Assembly: GCF_020881035.1 (NCBI RefSeq)
Contig: NZ_JAJITC010000004.1
Location: forward strand, 310,001 to 374,000
Source: Paraburkholderia translucens
Lineage (GTDB): Bacteria > Pseudomonadota > Gammaproteobacteria > Burkholderiales > Burkholderiaceae
Direction of reading: 5' to 3'
DNA: 64,000 bases
The translations under genes were made by a program, and so were the position numbers. Under the pieces are notes generated by a model. It saw only the letters and a program-made list of their open reading frames with translations, was not told the origin of the DNA and made no database searches. This document shows positions 1 through 8,818 of this stretch, one piece after another; position 1 is the first letter of the stretch, and each line of letters begins with the position of its first letter.

Positions 1-1324
1 ACACGTCGATCTCTTCCGCGAGCCAGCGCGACAGGATCACCTTCTGCTGATTGCCGCCGGAGAGCGTGCCGATCGGCGTGTCGCCGTTGCGTGTCTTGAT
101 CGCGAGCCTGCCGATGAACTCGCGCGTGTTCTGCGCTTCCTTGCGGCTGTTGAGCACGTTGAAGCGGCTGAAGTGGCGGCGGCAGCTGATGTTGAGGTTG
201 TCCGAGACCGACGCGATCGACACGATGCCTTCCTGCTTGCGGTCTTCGGGACACAGCGCGACACCGGCGCGCACCGCGTCGCGCGGCGTGGCGAACTGCA
301 CGCGCTTGCCCTTCAGCGCGATCTCGCCGGCGCTCGGCTTGACCGCGCCGTAAATCAGCTTCATCAGCTCGGAGCGACCGGCGCCGACGAGCCCGAAAAA
401 GCCGACGATCTCGCCCTTGCGCGCGGAAAACGTGGCGGCTTCGCGCAGGCCCGGTCCCATCACGCCGTCGACCTTAAGCTGAACGTCACCGAGTTCGCGC
501 GCGCGATAGCCGTACACGTCGGTGATCGAACGGCCCACCATGCAGCTGATCAGCCGATCGCGATCAAGTCCCGCGCCGGCCTCGAAGGTGTCGATGCGGC
601 GGCCGTCGCGAAACACGGTGACGCGATCGCACAACTCGTAGACTTCTTCCATCCGGTGCGTGACATAGATGATGGCGCGGCCTTCGGCCTTCAGTGCCCG
701 GATGATGCGGAACAGTTGCGCCGTTTCGCGCGACGACAGCGAGCTGGTCGGCTCATCGAACGCAATCACGCGCGCGTCGCGCATCAGCGCCTTGCCGATT
801 TCGATCATCTGCCGCTGACCGATGGACAGATGCTTGACCTGCAGCGACGGATCGAGCTTCTCGCCGAGCCGTTCGAGCTCGCGCATCGCACGCGCGACGA
901 GTGCCTTTTCGTCCAGTACGCCGAACCGATTCGGCAGCGCACCGAGCATCAGGTTCTCGGCGACGGTCAGCTCCGGCACCAGATGCAGTTCCTGATAGAT
1001 GATGGCGATACCCGCAGCGATCGCGGCTTTCGTCGTCGCGAACTGCTGCTCGACGTCATCGAGCGACAGCGTGCCCGCAACGGGGTGATTGACGCCGGAC
1101 AGCACCTTAAGCAGCGTCGACTTGCCGGCGCCGTTTTCGCCCATCAGGCCGTGCACCTCGCCACGGCGCACTTCGAGTGAAACCTGGTCGAGCGCGAGCA
1201 CGCCCGGAAAGCGCACGGTGATGCCGTCGAGCCGGAGATAGGGGGCCTCGGATACGGGCCTCGATGAAGGCGAGGGCGCGACTGCGGCCCCGCCGGCGTG
1301 AGACCCGGTGAATAAAGACGTCAT
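1..1324 (-). CDS. araG: L-arabinose ABC transporter ATP-binding protein, partial (3' end outside window)
   Basis: Cytoplasmic ATPase that would power import of L-arabinose or a related sugar with AraF and a permease. Reading leftward from ATG at 1324 gives 441 residues before the window ends. Two ABC domains are present. The first has Walker [10 protein letters not shown] (about residues 62-70), signature LSIGQRQ and Walker [10 protein letters not shown]. The second has the degenerate GAGRSE loop usual in sugar-type ABC proteins and signature LSGGNQQK. It lies 94 bp downstream of araF on the same strand; a permease gene probably follows outside the window. Substrate assignment rests on the AraF neighbour; xylose or ribose use cannot be excluded. 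Confidence 0.88.
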   Translation of the reverse strand, partial: MTSLFTGSHAGGAAVAPSPSSRPVSEAPYLRLDGITVRFPGVLALDQVSLEVRRGEVHGLMGENGAGKSTLLKVLSGVNHPVAGTLSLDDVEQQFATTKAAIAAGIAIIYQELHLVPELTVAENLMLGALPNRFGVLDEKALVARAMRELERLGEKLDPSLQVKHLSIGQRQMIEIGKALMRDARVIAFDEPTSSLSSRETAQLFRIIRALKAEGRAIIYVTHRMEEVYELCDRVTVFRDGRRIDTFEAGAGLDRDRLISCMVGRSITDVYGYRARELGDVQLKVDGVMGPGLREAATFSARKGEIVGFFGLVGAGRSELMKLIYGAVKPSAGEIALKGKRVQFATPRDAVRAGVALCPEDRKQEGIVSIASVSDNLNISCRRHFSRFNVLNSRKEAQNTREFIGRLAIKTRNGDTPIGTLSGGNQQKVILSRWLAEEIDV

Positions 1325-1352
1325 CGAAAAACCTCGAACTGATGGAACCTGA

Positions 1353-1397
1353 GCGGGCCGCGCTCGCGCGCTAAACGCGCCGCGCGATGCGGCCCGC
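1353..1397 (-). other. Intergenic stem-loop between araF and araG
   Basis: A 9-bp perfect inverted repeat (GCGGGCCGC at 1353-1361, GCGGCCCGC at 1389-1397) encloses a GC-rich inner hairpin. No T-run follows, so it is not an ordinary terminator. Its place just after the binding-protein gene fits an mRNA 3'-end stabiliser that raises AraF over AraG, as known for other periplasmic permease operons; that role is inferred. Confidence 0.55.
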
Positions 1398-1418
1398 CAT
1401 CTGCTGCGAGAACTCCGC

Positions 1419-2423
1419 TTAGATACCCAGTTCCTTGCGCACGTCCTGCCAGTTGCTGCGCACCATCAGCTTGCCGGTGGTCTGCGTGTCGGCGGGCGGC
1501 TGCTTGCCGTTCTTGATCCATTCGACGAGGTTTTCGGTGCTCTCTTTGCCGTGGTTCGTCGAGCTGACGGCGATCGTACCGAAGAAGCCCGTCGGTTCCT
1601 TCTTCTGGAACTCGGCGAACGCCTCGCCCGCGCCGTTGATGCCGACGCCGATCACGTCCGCGGCAGGAATATGCAGCTGCTCGGTCGCGCGCACGCCGCC
1701 GAGCACGCTTTCCTCGTTGAGCGCGAAGATCACCCACTTCTTGATGTTCGGATGCTGCGCGAGCACCGGCGACACCGCGTTGAAGCCGCCCTCGTCGTCG
1801 GTGGTTTTCTGCGGCGCGTCGAAGATGTTTTCCTTCTTGAAGCCGCCGGCGAGCAGCGACTGCGTCGCGCCGTCGGTGCGCAGCTTGGCGGTCGGCAGTT
1901 CGTAGTCCGTGATACGTAGCGCGCCGACTTCCTCAGGCTTCCAGCCGCGGCGCTTCATTTCGTCGCTGATCGCCTGGCCGACCTGGTTGCCGATCTTGAA
2001 AGCCGACATGCCGAGGTGCGGAACGTTGGCGAGCGGCTTGCCGGTCGAATCGACCAGCTGATCGTCGACGGTCACGAACTTCATGTTGTAGCGCTTCGCG
2101 CGTGCCTGAATCGCCGGTCCGAGGCGCACGTCGGGCGCGCAGATCACGAAGCCCTTCGCGCCTTGCGCGCCGAGGTTGTCGATCGCGGCCAGCACTTTTT
2201 CGCCGTCGGGAGTACCGATGTTGACGACCGAGAATCCGTCCTTCTGGCCGACCGCGGTCGCGGCCTTCTGTTCGTTGATGAACCATGCCTGTTCCGGCAT
2301 CTTCACGAGGAAGCCGACCTTGAGCGGCTCGTCGGCGCGCGCGGACAGTTGCGCGGCAAACGGCGCGGCGAGGGCGGCGGCGGCCATTGCGGTGAGGGTC
2401 AAACGGCGAAGCTTGCTGGTCAT
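1419..2423 (-). CDS. araF: L-arabinose-binding periplasmic protein
   Basis: Periplasmic sugar-binding protein (334 aa, Peripla_BP_4/AraF type) that delivers L-arabinose to the AraG importer. The N-terminus [19 protein letters not shown] is a typical Sec signal peptide with likely cleavage near SARA. The mature part has the motifs [20 protein letters not shown] and [10 protein letters not shown]. An in-frame ATG lies 13 codons upstream, but ATG at 2423 is preferred because AGAGGAGACA sits directly in front of it. The gene is first in a minus-strand unit with araG. Its ribosome-binding site is complementary to the candidate small RNA at 6388-6450. Confidence 0.92.
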   Translation of the reverse strand: MTSKLRRLTLTAMAAAALAAPFAAQLSARADEPLKVGFLVKMPEQAWFINEQKAATAVGQKDGFSVVNIGTPDGEKVLAAIDNLGAQGAKGFVICAPDVRLGPAIQARAKRYNMKFVTVDDQLVDSTGKPLANVPHLGMSAFKIGNQVGQAISDEMKRRGWKPEEVGALRITDYELPTAKLRTDGATQSLLAGGFKKENIFDAPQKTTDDEGGFNAVSPVLAQHPNIKKWVIFALNEESVLGGVRATEQLHIPAADVIGVGINGAGEAFAEFQKKEPTGFFGTIAVSSTNHGKESTENLVEWIKNGKQPPADTQTTGKLMVRSNWQDVRKELGI

Positions 2424-2516
2424 CTTTTGTCTCCTCTGACTAAAAAGCTGCATCGATGTCATGTAGTTGCAGCGGGGTAACGCGGGCGGCGAAAGCCGTG
2501 GCTCGGCTCATCGCGT

Positions 2517-3965
2517 CTATCCCGCTACGTACGCCGTTTTCACGGCGGTCCAGAACGCGGCATCACTGGCTCCATAGGCCGATGCCTTGCGCCCGCCGCC
2601 AGGACCGTGATGCTCGACGGCCGTGGTCGGCAGATTGATCGTGACGAGACCGCTCTGCACGTGGCGGCGAAAATGCCGCGCGCGTTCGAGCGAGCGCGTG
2701 CAGATGCCGGCGCACAGTCCGTAGGCGGTGCTATTCGCGAGATGTAGTGCGTGTTCGTAATCGTCGGCGCGCAGCACCACCGCGAGCGGCCCGAAAATCT
2801 CCTCGCGCGCGATGCGATGCTCCGGTTCGCCGACGAACAGCGCCGGCTCGAGAAAATAGCCGCGCGTCGCGCGCGCGAGCGGTCGCCCGCCGCGCAGCAA
2901 CTGCGCGCCTTCCTGCTCGCCGATGCGCACGTAATCCAAATTGCGCTCGAGCTGCGCGGCGTTCGCGAGCGGGCCGATGTCGGTGCCGTGCTTCAGCGCG
3001 TGATCGACAGTGAGTTTCGCCAGCTTCGCCCGCAACGCGTCGACGAACGGCGCGAACACCGCACGCTCGACGATCAGCCGCGCGGCCGCCGTGCTGCGCT
3101 GGCCGGTCGCGCTGAAGGCGCCGGTGAGCGCCGCGTCGACTGCACCGTCGAGGTTGGCGTCGGCTAGCACGACGAACGCATTCTTGCCGCCCATCTCCAG
3201 TTGCACGCGCGCCTGGCGTGCGGCGGCGGCCTGCAGCACGCGCGTGCCGGTGTCGCTCGAACCGGCAAAGCTGATCGCCGCGACAAGCGGATGTGCGACG
3301 ATGCGCGCGCCGACCTTGCGCCCGCTGCCCATCACCAGGTTGAACACGCCGGCCGGCAAACCCGCCCGGCTGACGATCGACGCCAGCGCCGCGGCGCAGG
3401 CCGGTACCGATTCGGCCGGCTTGTAGACGACGCAGTTGCCGTGCGCGAGCGCAGCGCCGATCTTCGCGGCGGCGACCGCAAGCGGCGCGCTCCACGGCGC
3501 GATGACGCCGACCACCCCGAGCGGCTCGCGCGTCACGTCGATGTCGACCCCGGCACGCGCCGACGCCTGCGGCTCGGCGAACGCGCGCAGCGCCTCGGCC
3601 GCGAACAGCTTGAACAGTTGCCCCGCGCGCGTCGCTTCGGCGAGCGCTTCTGGCAGCACCGTGCCGACTTCACGCGCGAGCAGCCTGCCAAGCTCCTCGC
3701 GACGCGCGAGCATTTCGCTGCCGATCGCATCGAGCGCATCCGCGCGGCGCTGCGCGGATGCGAGCGACCAGTCGCGAAACGCCGCGTGAGCGGCCTCGAT
3801 CGCGCTATCGGTCTGCCGCACGTCCGCGCGCACGTACTCGCCAACCGGCTCGTCGAGATCCGACGGATTGAACGACAGGCCCGCGGTCGCGCCGGTCTCC
3901 CATCCGCCATTGATGTAGTGGCGAAACGGACTGGCAACGAGCGGGACGAGCGGATCGCGGTTCAT
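2517..3965 (-). CDS. Aldehyde dehydrogenase family protein with substituted active-site residues
   Basis: A 482-aa ALDH-superfamily protein beside arabinose import genes, where a 2,5-dioxovalerate (alpha-ketoglutarate semialdehyde) dehydrogenase would fit the non-phosphorylative arabinose pathway. NAD-site residues are present (YKPAE near 181-185, REEIFGP) and so is the general-base Glu (QLEMGGK, E257). The nucleophilic Cys expected in GQRCTA is Ser291 (GQRSTA), and the oxyanion-hole Asn expected in PWN is Ser159 (PWSAP). Both are AGC codons, one base from Cys or Asn. Normal dehydrogenase activity is therefore doubtful. ATG at 3965 matches the family N-terminus better than an ATG 29 codons upstream. 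Confidence 0.82.
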   Translation of the reverse strand: MNRDPLVPLVASPFRHYINGGWETGATAGLSFNPSDLDEPVGEYVRADVRQTDSAIEAAHAAFRDWSLASAQRRADALDAIGSEMLARREELGRLLAREVGTVLPEALAEATRAGQLFKLFAAEALRAFAEPQASARAGVDIDVTREPLGVVGVIAPWSAPLAVAAAKIGAALAHGNCVVYKPAESVPACAAALASIVSRAGLPAGVFNLVMGSGRKVGARIVAHPLVAAISFAGSSDTGTRVLQAAAARQARVQLEMGGKNAFVVLADANLDGAVDAALTGAFSATGQRSTAAARLIVERAVFAPFVDALRAKLAKLTVDHALKHGTDIGPLANAAQLERNLDYVRIGEQEGAQLLRGGRPLARATRGYFLEPALFVGEPEHRIAREEIFGPLAVVLRADDYEHALHLANSTAYGLCAGICTRSLERARHFRRHVQSGLVTINLPTTAVEHHGPGGGRKASAYGASDAAFWTAVKTAYVAG

Positions 3966-4081
3966 CGGCGGAAAAGGGCGGCGCGGCGCGGGCGCCGGAT
4001 CAGAAATCTCAAGGAAGTTTGCAAAGTCCACGAATGGTATGAGCGGCCCCAATAACTTTCCAATCCCTTTTTTGGCCTCTC

Positions 4082-4099
4082 CGATATCAGTTTCGATAT
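4082..4099. promoter_or_regulatory. Candidate operator in the divergent spacer between the ALDH and LysR genes
   Basis: The 196-bp spacer 3966-4161 must hold both divergent promoters. It contains a direct repeat CGATAT at 4082-4087 and 4094-4099, 12 bp apart (about one helical turn), a reasonable place for LysR-type regulator binding. No clear -35/-10 pair was assigned. The functional role is inferred. Confidence 0.35.
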
Positions 4100-4161
4100 G
4101 GCATCATGGAGCTTCGGCGGAAGAACGTACAACCATCGCTCGTAAAACCTGGAGACCTGTG

Positions 4162-5139
4162 ATGACGCGTAGCTATTCGAACTGGTTCGTGCGCGCGCGG
4201 CTGAAAACGCGCCAGTTGCTGCTGCTTGCCGCAATGGAGGAGGAAGGCAACGTGCGCCGCGCGGCCGATGTGCTCGGCATGACGCAGCCGGCCGCGTCGC
4301 GTCTGTTGAAGGAACTCGAGGACATGCTCGGCGTGAGCCTGTTCGACCGCACGCCGCACGGCATGCACGCGACGCTGTACGGCGAGGTGATGATCCGCCA
4401 CGCGCGCATGGTGTTGTCGAACCTGAGCCAGGCCCACGACGAAATCTCGGCGTTGCGCGCGGGGCTCGCGGGTCAGGTGCGCATCGGCGTGATCGCGGCG
4501 GCCGCCGCGACGATGGTGCCGCGCGCGATCGCGAGTGTGAAGGAACGTTATCCGCAGCTGCAGATCTGGACCGAGGTCGAGACCTCCGACGTGATGCTGC
4601 CGCGGCTCGCCGAAGGCGAGCTCGACATCATGATCGGCCGCGTGCTCGAACGGCAGAATCATTTCAAGACCGACGTGCGCTACGAACCGCTTGCCGACGA
4701 ACCTTTGTGCGTGGTCGCGCGTCCTGGCCATCCCCTCGAAAATGAAACGGGTTTGACGCTGCGCGGCATCGTCAACGCGAGCTGGGTGCTGCATCCGCCG
4801 GGCAGCGTGCTGCGCCATCGTTTCGACCTGATTTTTTCGCAGATCGGCCTGCATCCGCCGCAGAACGTCGTCAATACGAACAATTTCCTGGCCATTTCGA
4901 GCCTGCTGCTGCAAAGCGACATGTTGGCGGTGCTACCGGACGAAGTGGCGCGTCAATACCAACAGTACGGCGTATTGAAGCGCGTACCGATCGATTTACC
5001 GTGCAGGATGGATACATTCGGTATCATCACGCGCCAGTCGCATCTGTTGTCTCCGGCGGCCGCCGTCGTACTCGAAGCGTTGCGGGACACCGCTCAGGAG
5101 GTATACGGCACGGCCATGGAGCCCGCCGTGGCCCGCTAA
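4162..5139 (+). CDS. LysR-family transcriptional regulator (GbpR-like)
   Basis: A 325-aa LysR-type regulator. The N-terminal winged helix-turn-helix (VRRAADVLGMTQPAASRLLKELEDMLG, given here in parts: VRRAADVLGMT, then QPAASRLLKELE) is followed by a periplasmic-binding-like effector domain starting near LAGQVRIGVIA. The variant N-terminus with KTRQLLLLAAMEEEGN resembles regulators of sugar-binding-protein genes such as GbpR. It is transcribed away from the ALDH and araFG genes, so it probably controls them in response to the sugar. ATG at 4162 has GGAG eight bases upstream; the reading frame is open further upstream but without family similarity. Confidence 0.85.
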   Translation: MTRSYSNWFVRARLKTRQLLLLAAMEEEGNVRRAADVLGMTQPAASRLLKELEDMLGVSLFDRTPHGMHATLYGEVMIRHARMVLSNLSQAHDEISALRAGLAGQVRIGVIAAAAATMVPRAIASVKERYPQLQIWTEVETSDVMLPRLAEGELDIMIGRVLERQNHFKTDVRYEPLADEPLCVVARPGHPLENETGLTLRGIVNASWVLHPPGSVLRHRFDLIFSQIGLHPPQNVVNTNNFLAISSLLLQSDMLAVLPDEVARQYQQYGVLKRVPIDLPCRMDTFGIITRQSHLLSPAAAVVLEALRDTAQEVYGTAMEPAVAR

Positions 5140-5281
5140 ATGCTTCCTCCCGTGTCATAGGCACCGGCTGACGGCGCGGGAGGAACAGGCGATGTACGGC
5201 AAACACAAGAAACGGCAACGCGCCGTCGACGATTCATTTTCGCTGCGCTCTGGTGGAGCGAGCGCCTGGTTCAGCAACGGC

Positions 5282-5833
5282 ATGGCTCTCAAATCGACGA
5301 TATACAAGGCGGAACTGCAGATCGCGGACATGGACCGGCACTATTACGCCGACCATTCGCTGACGATCGCCCGCCACCCCTCCGAAACCGACGAGCGGAT
5401 GATGGTCCGCGTCGCCGCATTCGCGCTATTCGCACAGGAACGGTTGGAGTTTTGCAAAGGCTTGTCAGATGTCGACGAACCCGACCTGTGGGCGAAGGAC
5501 CTGACCGGCGCGATCGATACATGGATCGAGGTCGGCCAGCCCGACGAGCGGCGCATCGCGAAGGCGAGCGGCCGCGCGAATGACGTGATCGTGATCGCGT
5601 ATGGCGGGCGGACCTCGGAGATCTGGTGGCAGGGCGTGCGCAACAAGGTGGAGCGCCTGCGCAACGTGACGATATGGACGCTTGGCGAGGACGTCGCGGC
5701 AGCGCTCGGCTCGCTCGCCGAACGCACCATGCGGCTGCAATGTACCGTGCAGGACGGCGAAGCATGGCTTGGCAGCGCCGACGCCGATGCGGTGAAGATC
5801 GACTGGACCGTGCTCAAAGCACCGGCCGCGTGA
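5282..5833 (+). CDS. yaeQ: YaeQ family protein
   Basis: A 183-aa protein of the YaeQ family, which has a PD-(D/E)XK nuclease-like fold but no firmly known function. It begins MALKSTIYKAELQIADMDR and has the family landmarks HPSETDERMMVR and WIEVGQPDERRIAKAS, plus a C-terminal strand VKIDWTVL. ATG at 5282 is chosen because family similarity starts exactly there; the 30 codons upstream that stay open look unlike the family. The ribosome-binding site is weak. It appears to be a single-gene unit after the LysR gene. Confidence 0.85.
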   Translation: MALKSTIYKAELQIADMDRHYYADHSLTIARHPSETDERMMVRVAAFALFAQERLEFCKGLSDVDEPDLWAKDLTGAIDTWIEVGQPDERRIAKASGRANDVIVIAYGGRTSEIWWQGVRNKVERLRNVTIWTLGEDVAAALGSLAERTMRLQCTVQDGEAWLGSADADAVKIDWTVLKAPAA

Positions 5834-5877
5834 TTGCCAGGATCTGAAACGGTCTTAGCGCCGTTTCGGTTTCGCGT

Positions 5878-6303
5878 TCAGAGCGACGTGACCCGCGCCG
5901 CTTCCGGTGGCCCCTTCAGTTCGACCATATTGCCCTCCGGGTCGAACAGATACAGCGACGGTCCAAAGCCGTCCGCGCCATAACGCACCCCCTGTTCGCC
6001 GAGCCGCGCGCCATGCGCGCTCAGATGCGCCTTCAGCGCGTCGGCGTCGAACGACTCGACGCGCAGACACAGATGATCCATGTTGCGTCCCGCTCCCGCC
6101 GCGCCGTTTTCCGCGCGGTCGAGCTTCGCACCGGCCTGCAGCACATCGATCAGCGAACGGCCCGCGCGCAGCTGTGTGAGGCCCAGTTCGCGCTGCTCCT
6201 TCTCGACGCTGCAACCGAGCACGTCGCAGTAAAACCGCGACAAGGTGTCGGCGTTGGTCGCGCGGAGCACGACGTGGTCGATCTCGCGAATGTGGATTTT
6301 CAT
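5878..6303 (-). CDS. VOC superfamily (glyoxalase/bleomycin-resistance fold) protein
   Basis: A 141-aa single-domain vicinal-oxygen-chelate protein. It has paired beta-alpha-beta-beta-beta modules with likely metal ligands at IDHVVLRATN (N-terminal His), MDHLCLRVES (second module His) and NMVELKG (C-terminal Glu). Members of this close family are small metal-dependent enzymes or resistance proteins, and the substrate cannot be read from sequence. It stands alone, convergent with yaeQ. Confidence 0.8.
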   Translation of the reverse strand: MKIHIREIDHVVLRATNADTLSRFYCDVLGCSVEKEQRELGLTQLRAGRSLIDVLQAGAKLDRAENGAAGAGRNMDHLCLRVESFDADALKAHLSAHGARLGEQGVRYGADGFGPSLYLFDPEGNMVELKGPPEAARVTSL

Positions 6304-6387
6304 GTCGAACGCCCCCTGGCTGTTTCGGAGAACCGATTAGCGAAGTGTAGGAGAAAGGGCGGGGCGGATAGGCGGGAAAGCGCGGGC

Positions 6388-6450
6388 AAAAAAAAGCCCG
6401 CTCAAGTGGAGCGGGCTGAATCCATATCAGGAGGAGACATGGAGGAGACA
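6388..6450 (-). ncRNA. Candidate small RNA with two anti-Shine-Dalgarno motifs and an intrinsic terminator
   Basis: Read on the minus strand, a predicted transcript of about 63 nt starts near 6450. It carries TGTCTCCTCC twice in tandem (6441-6450 and 6430-6439), then ends in a 9-bp stem AGCCCGCTC/GAGCGGGCT (6395-6403 and 6409-6417, 5-nt loop) followed by eight T. The paired UCUCCUCC motifs are perfect complements of ribosome-binding sites, as in CU-rich regulatory RNAs of other proteobacteria. A good promoter precedes it. The RNA and its function are inferred; no protein product is proposed. Confidence 0.6.
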
Positions 6451-6456
6451 GTTCCT

Positions 6457-6485
6457 AATATACACATCCGGTTGGTGCGACGCAA
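6457..6485 (-). promoter_or_regulatory. Sigma-70-type promoter for the candidate small RNA
   Basis: On the minus strand, -35 TTGCGT (6480-6485) and -10 TATATT (6457-6462) are separated by exactly 17 bp, which places the start about 6450, directly before the CU-rich repeats. The surrounding sequence 6451-6540 is clearly AT-richer than neighbouring genes. Confidence 0.55.
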
Positions 6486-6594
6486 TAACTTTTTAAGGGA
6501 AAACCCGATATCGTGCGAAATTGTCGCAATTTGGGGCGAAAAGCCCGGCGGGCAGGCGTTTCGAAGCGCGCTTGGGATTGCAATTTGCCGGGTA

Positions 6595-6614
6595 TTGACC
6601 CTACAACCTGTAGG
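6595..6614 (+). promoter_or_regulatory. Possible MerR-type operator upstream of ada
   Basis: TTGACC at 6595-6600 runs into an inverted repeat CCTACA-ACC-TGTAGG (6600-6605, 6609-6614). This resembles operators of the CadR/PbrR branch of MerR regulators that lie between -35 and -10. No convincing -10 follows at 19-20 bp, and no metal gene is adjacent, so the call is weak. The rest of 6304-6722 holds only the candidate small RNA and its promoter. Confidence 0.25.
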
Positions 6615-6722
6615 TGAAATCGTAGCCGAATGACAGAGCAAGAACCGGCGCGTACTGTGTAGAGATCGGGCCTACATTGATGAGCATCGTCATCATCTGC
6701 CCATCGGGGCTCCGAGGACATC

Positions 6723-7904
6723 ATGAACGCTACCACCCGTCGATCCGCCACCGTGCGCACCGCCGCCGACGTCGACGCCACTCAGTGGCGCACTGACGGC
6801 GAACGCTGGGACGCCGTCACGCATCGCGACCGCGACGCCGACGGCGCATTCTTCTACGCAGTCAGGACGACCGGCGTGTTCTGCCGGCCGTCTTGCGCGT
6901 CGCGCCAGCCGCGCCGCGAAAACGTCGCCTTCTTCACCGATGCCGCCGCCGCTCGCGCCGCGGGCTTTCGCGATTGCAAGCGCTGCCAGCCCGGTGGCCT
7001 GCCGCGCGAGCTCGACATCGTCGCTCGGGCCTGTGCCGCGCTGGACGCCGATCCGCAGCAACGCCTCACGCTCGCGCAACTGAGCGACGCCGTGCACGTG
7101 AGCCCGTTCCATTTGCAACGCCTGTTCAAGCGTGTGGTCGGGGTGTCACCGCGTCAGTACCAGGCCGCACAGCGCGGCGCCGCGTTGCGCGATGCGCTGC
7201 AGGGCGGCGCCGACGTCACGCGGGCGACGCTCGACGCCGGTTTCGGCTCGCCGTCGCGAATGTACGACAGCGCGCCGGCCGAGCTTGGCATGGCACCGTC
7301 CGCGTATCGCCGCAAAGGCGCCGGGCTCACGGTGCGCTACGCGAGCGCGCCGAATTCGCTCGGCTTTGTGCTGGTCGCCGCGACCGACAAGGGCATCTGC
7401 AAGATCGGCTTCGGCGACGACCCCGCCATGCTGATCGACGAATTGCGCGGCGAGTTCGCGAATGCCGAGCTGCGCGAAGATGCCGGGCGGCTCGCGCCGT
7501 TCGTCGCGCAGATCGACGCGTATCTGCGCGGCACTCGCCAGAACTTCGACCTGCCGCTCGATATCGCGTCGACCGCATTCAAGCAGCGCGTATGGGACGC
7601 GCTGCGGCGCATCCCATACGGCGAGACGCGCAGCTATTCGCAGATCGCCGAGGCCGTCGGCTCGCCGCGCGCGGTCCGCGCAGTGGCCAGTGCGTGCGCG
7701 ACGAATCCGGTCGCGCTCGCGATTCCATGCCATCGCGTCGTGCAAAAGGGCGGGGCGCTCACCGGCTATCGCTGGGGACTGCCGCGCAAGGCGGCTTTGC
7801 TAGACAATGAGGCGCAGCACGCAGGCGGCGTTTCAGCCGACGATGCGAGCCGTGCCGATAGCGGCGCTCACTCCCGCAACTCCCAACTGGATCACGCCGC
7901 TTGA
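6723..7904 (+). CDS. ada: Bifunctional DNA-repair methyltransferase / transcriptional regulator Ada
   Basis: A 393-aa Ada protein that removes methyl groups from methylphosphotriesters and O6-methylguanine and activates the adaptive response. In order: the N-terminal zinc domain with four Cys (C54, C58, C85, C88; C54 is the likely methyl acceptor), an AraC-type helix-turn-helix (about 115-195, HVSPFHLQRLFKR), and the C-terminal O6-alkylguanine transferase with catalytic C336 in PCHRV. ATG at 6723 has GAGG just upstream. The stop codon overlaps the start of alkA, so the two are co-transcribed and probably translationally coupled. Damage-induced autoregulation is expected from the family. Confidence 0.95.
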   Translation: MNATTRRSATVRTAADVDATQWRTDGERWDAVTHRDRDADGAFFYAVRTTGVFCRPSCASRQPRRENVAFFTDAAAARAAGFRDCKRCQPGGLPRELDIVARACAALDADPQQRLTLAQLSDAVHVSPFHLQRLFKRVVGVSPRQYQAAQRGAALRDALQGGADVTRATLDAGFGSPSRMYDSAPAELGMAPSAYRRKGAGLTVRYASAPNSLGFVLVAATDKGICKIGFGDDPAMLIDELRGEFANAELREDAGRLAPFVAQIDAYLRGTRQNFDLPLDIASTAFKQRVWDALRRIPYGETRSYSQIAEAVGSPRAVRAVASACATNPVALAIPCHRVVQKGGALTGYRWGLPRKAALLDNEAQHAGGVSADDASRADSGAHSRNSQLDHAA

Positions 7905-8818
7905 GCACGCTTAATCACGTCGCAACGCTCGAATTACCGTTCAAGGCACCGTTCGATTGGCCTCGGCTGCTGCGCTTTTTCAGCGGCCGGGCGACGCCCG
8001 GCGTCGAGGCCGTCGAGGATGGCGCCTATCGCCGCGCGATCGCCTGGCACGGTGACAGCGGCACGTTGAGCGTGCGGCTGCATCCGCGCAAACGCTGCAT
8101 CGTCGCGAGCATCGAAGGGCCGGCGAGTCGTCACGCCGATGCGCTCGCCACGCCAGTCGCGAGAATGTTCGATCTGCGTGCTGACCCGGAGAAGATCGCC
8201 GCCGGGCTCGCCGCGGACCCGTGGCTCGCGCCGCTCGTCGCGGCGGTCCCGGGCCTGCGCGTGCCGGGCGCGTGGTCGGGCTTCGAGCTGATAGTGCGGG
8301 CGATCGTCGGTCAGCAGGTCAGCGTGAAGGCCGCGACGACGATCATCGGGCGGCTCGTGCAGCGCGCGGGCGAACGCATCGACGGACATCCGCATGAAAA
8401 CACCGCGTGGCGCTTTCCGACACCCGCCGCGCTCGCCGATGCCGATCTCGCGCAAATCGGCATGCCGGGCAAACGCGTCGCCGCGTTGCAGGGCTTCGCG
8501 CGCGCGGTCGCGAGCGGCGATGTGCCGCTCGACAGCGATGCCGTCGACGCCGCAAGCCTGCGCGGCGCTTTGCTCGCGCTCGGGGGTATCGGGCCCTGGA
8601 CCGTCGAATACGTCGCGATGCGCGCATGGCGCGATCCCGACGCATGGCCCGCCTCGGATCTCGTGCTGATGCAAGCGATCTGCGCGCGCGATCCAGCGCT
8701 CGTGCGGCCCGCGCAGCAGCGCAGCCGCAGCGACAGGTGGCGGCCGTATCGTGCGTATGCCGCGATGCATCTGTGGAACGAGGTCGCTGATCGGGCAGGC
8801 GCGGCGCGCGGCGGATGA
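7901..8818 (+). CDS. alkA: DNA-3-methyladenine glycosylase II
   Basis: A 305-aa base-excision glycosylase that removes alkylated purines, partner to Ada. It has the AlkA N-terminal domain (starting FDWPRLLRFFSGRATPGVE) and an HhH-GPD domain with hairpin GGIGPWTVEYVAMRA and catalytic Asp D253 in AWPASDLVL. The likely start is TTG at 7901, sharing bases with the ada stop (TTGA); no ATG or GTG nearby would keep the conserved N-terminus, and no independent ribosome-binding site is visible, which argues for coupling to ada. Confidence 0.9.
   Translation: MSTLNHVATLELPFKAPFDWPRLLRFFSGRATPGVEAVEDGAYRRAIAWHGDSGTLSVRLHPRKRCIVASIEGPASRHADALATPVARMFDLRADPEKIAAGLAADPWLAPLVAAVPGLRVPGAWSGFELIVRAIVGQQVSVKAATTIIGRLVQRAGERIDGHPHENTAWRFPTPAALADADLAQIGMPGKRVAALQGFARAVASGDVPLDSDAVDAASLRGALLALGGIGPWTVEYVAMRAWRDPDAWPASDLVLMQAICARDPALVRPAQQRSRSDRWRPYRAYAAMHLWNEVADRAGAARGG

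Noticed and set aside
6439..6633. Plus-strand 64-codon frame with a strong AGGAGGAGAC ribosome-binding-like site, opposite the candidate small RNA
   Set aside because: Its codons include several rare for this genome (ATA, TTA, AGG), the region is promoter-like and AT-rich, and the apparent ribosome-binding site is simply the complement of the tandem UCUCCUCC repeats. It remains the main alternative to the small-RNA reading.
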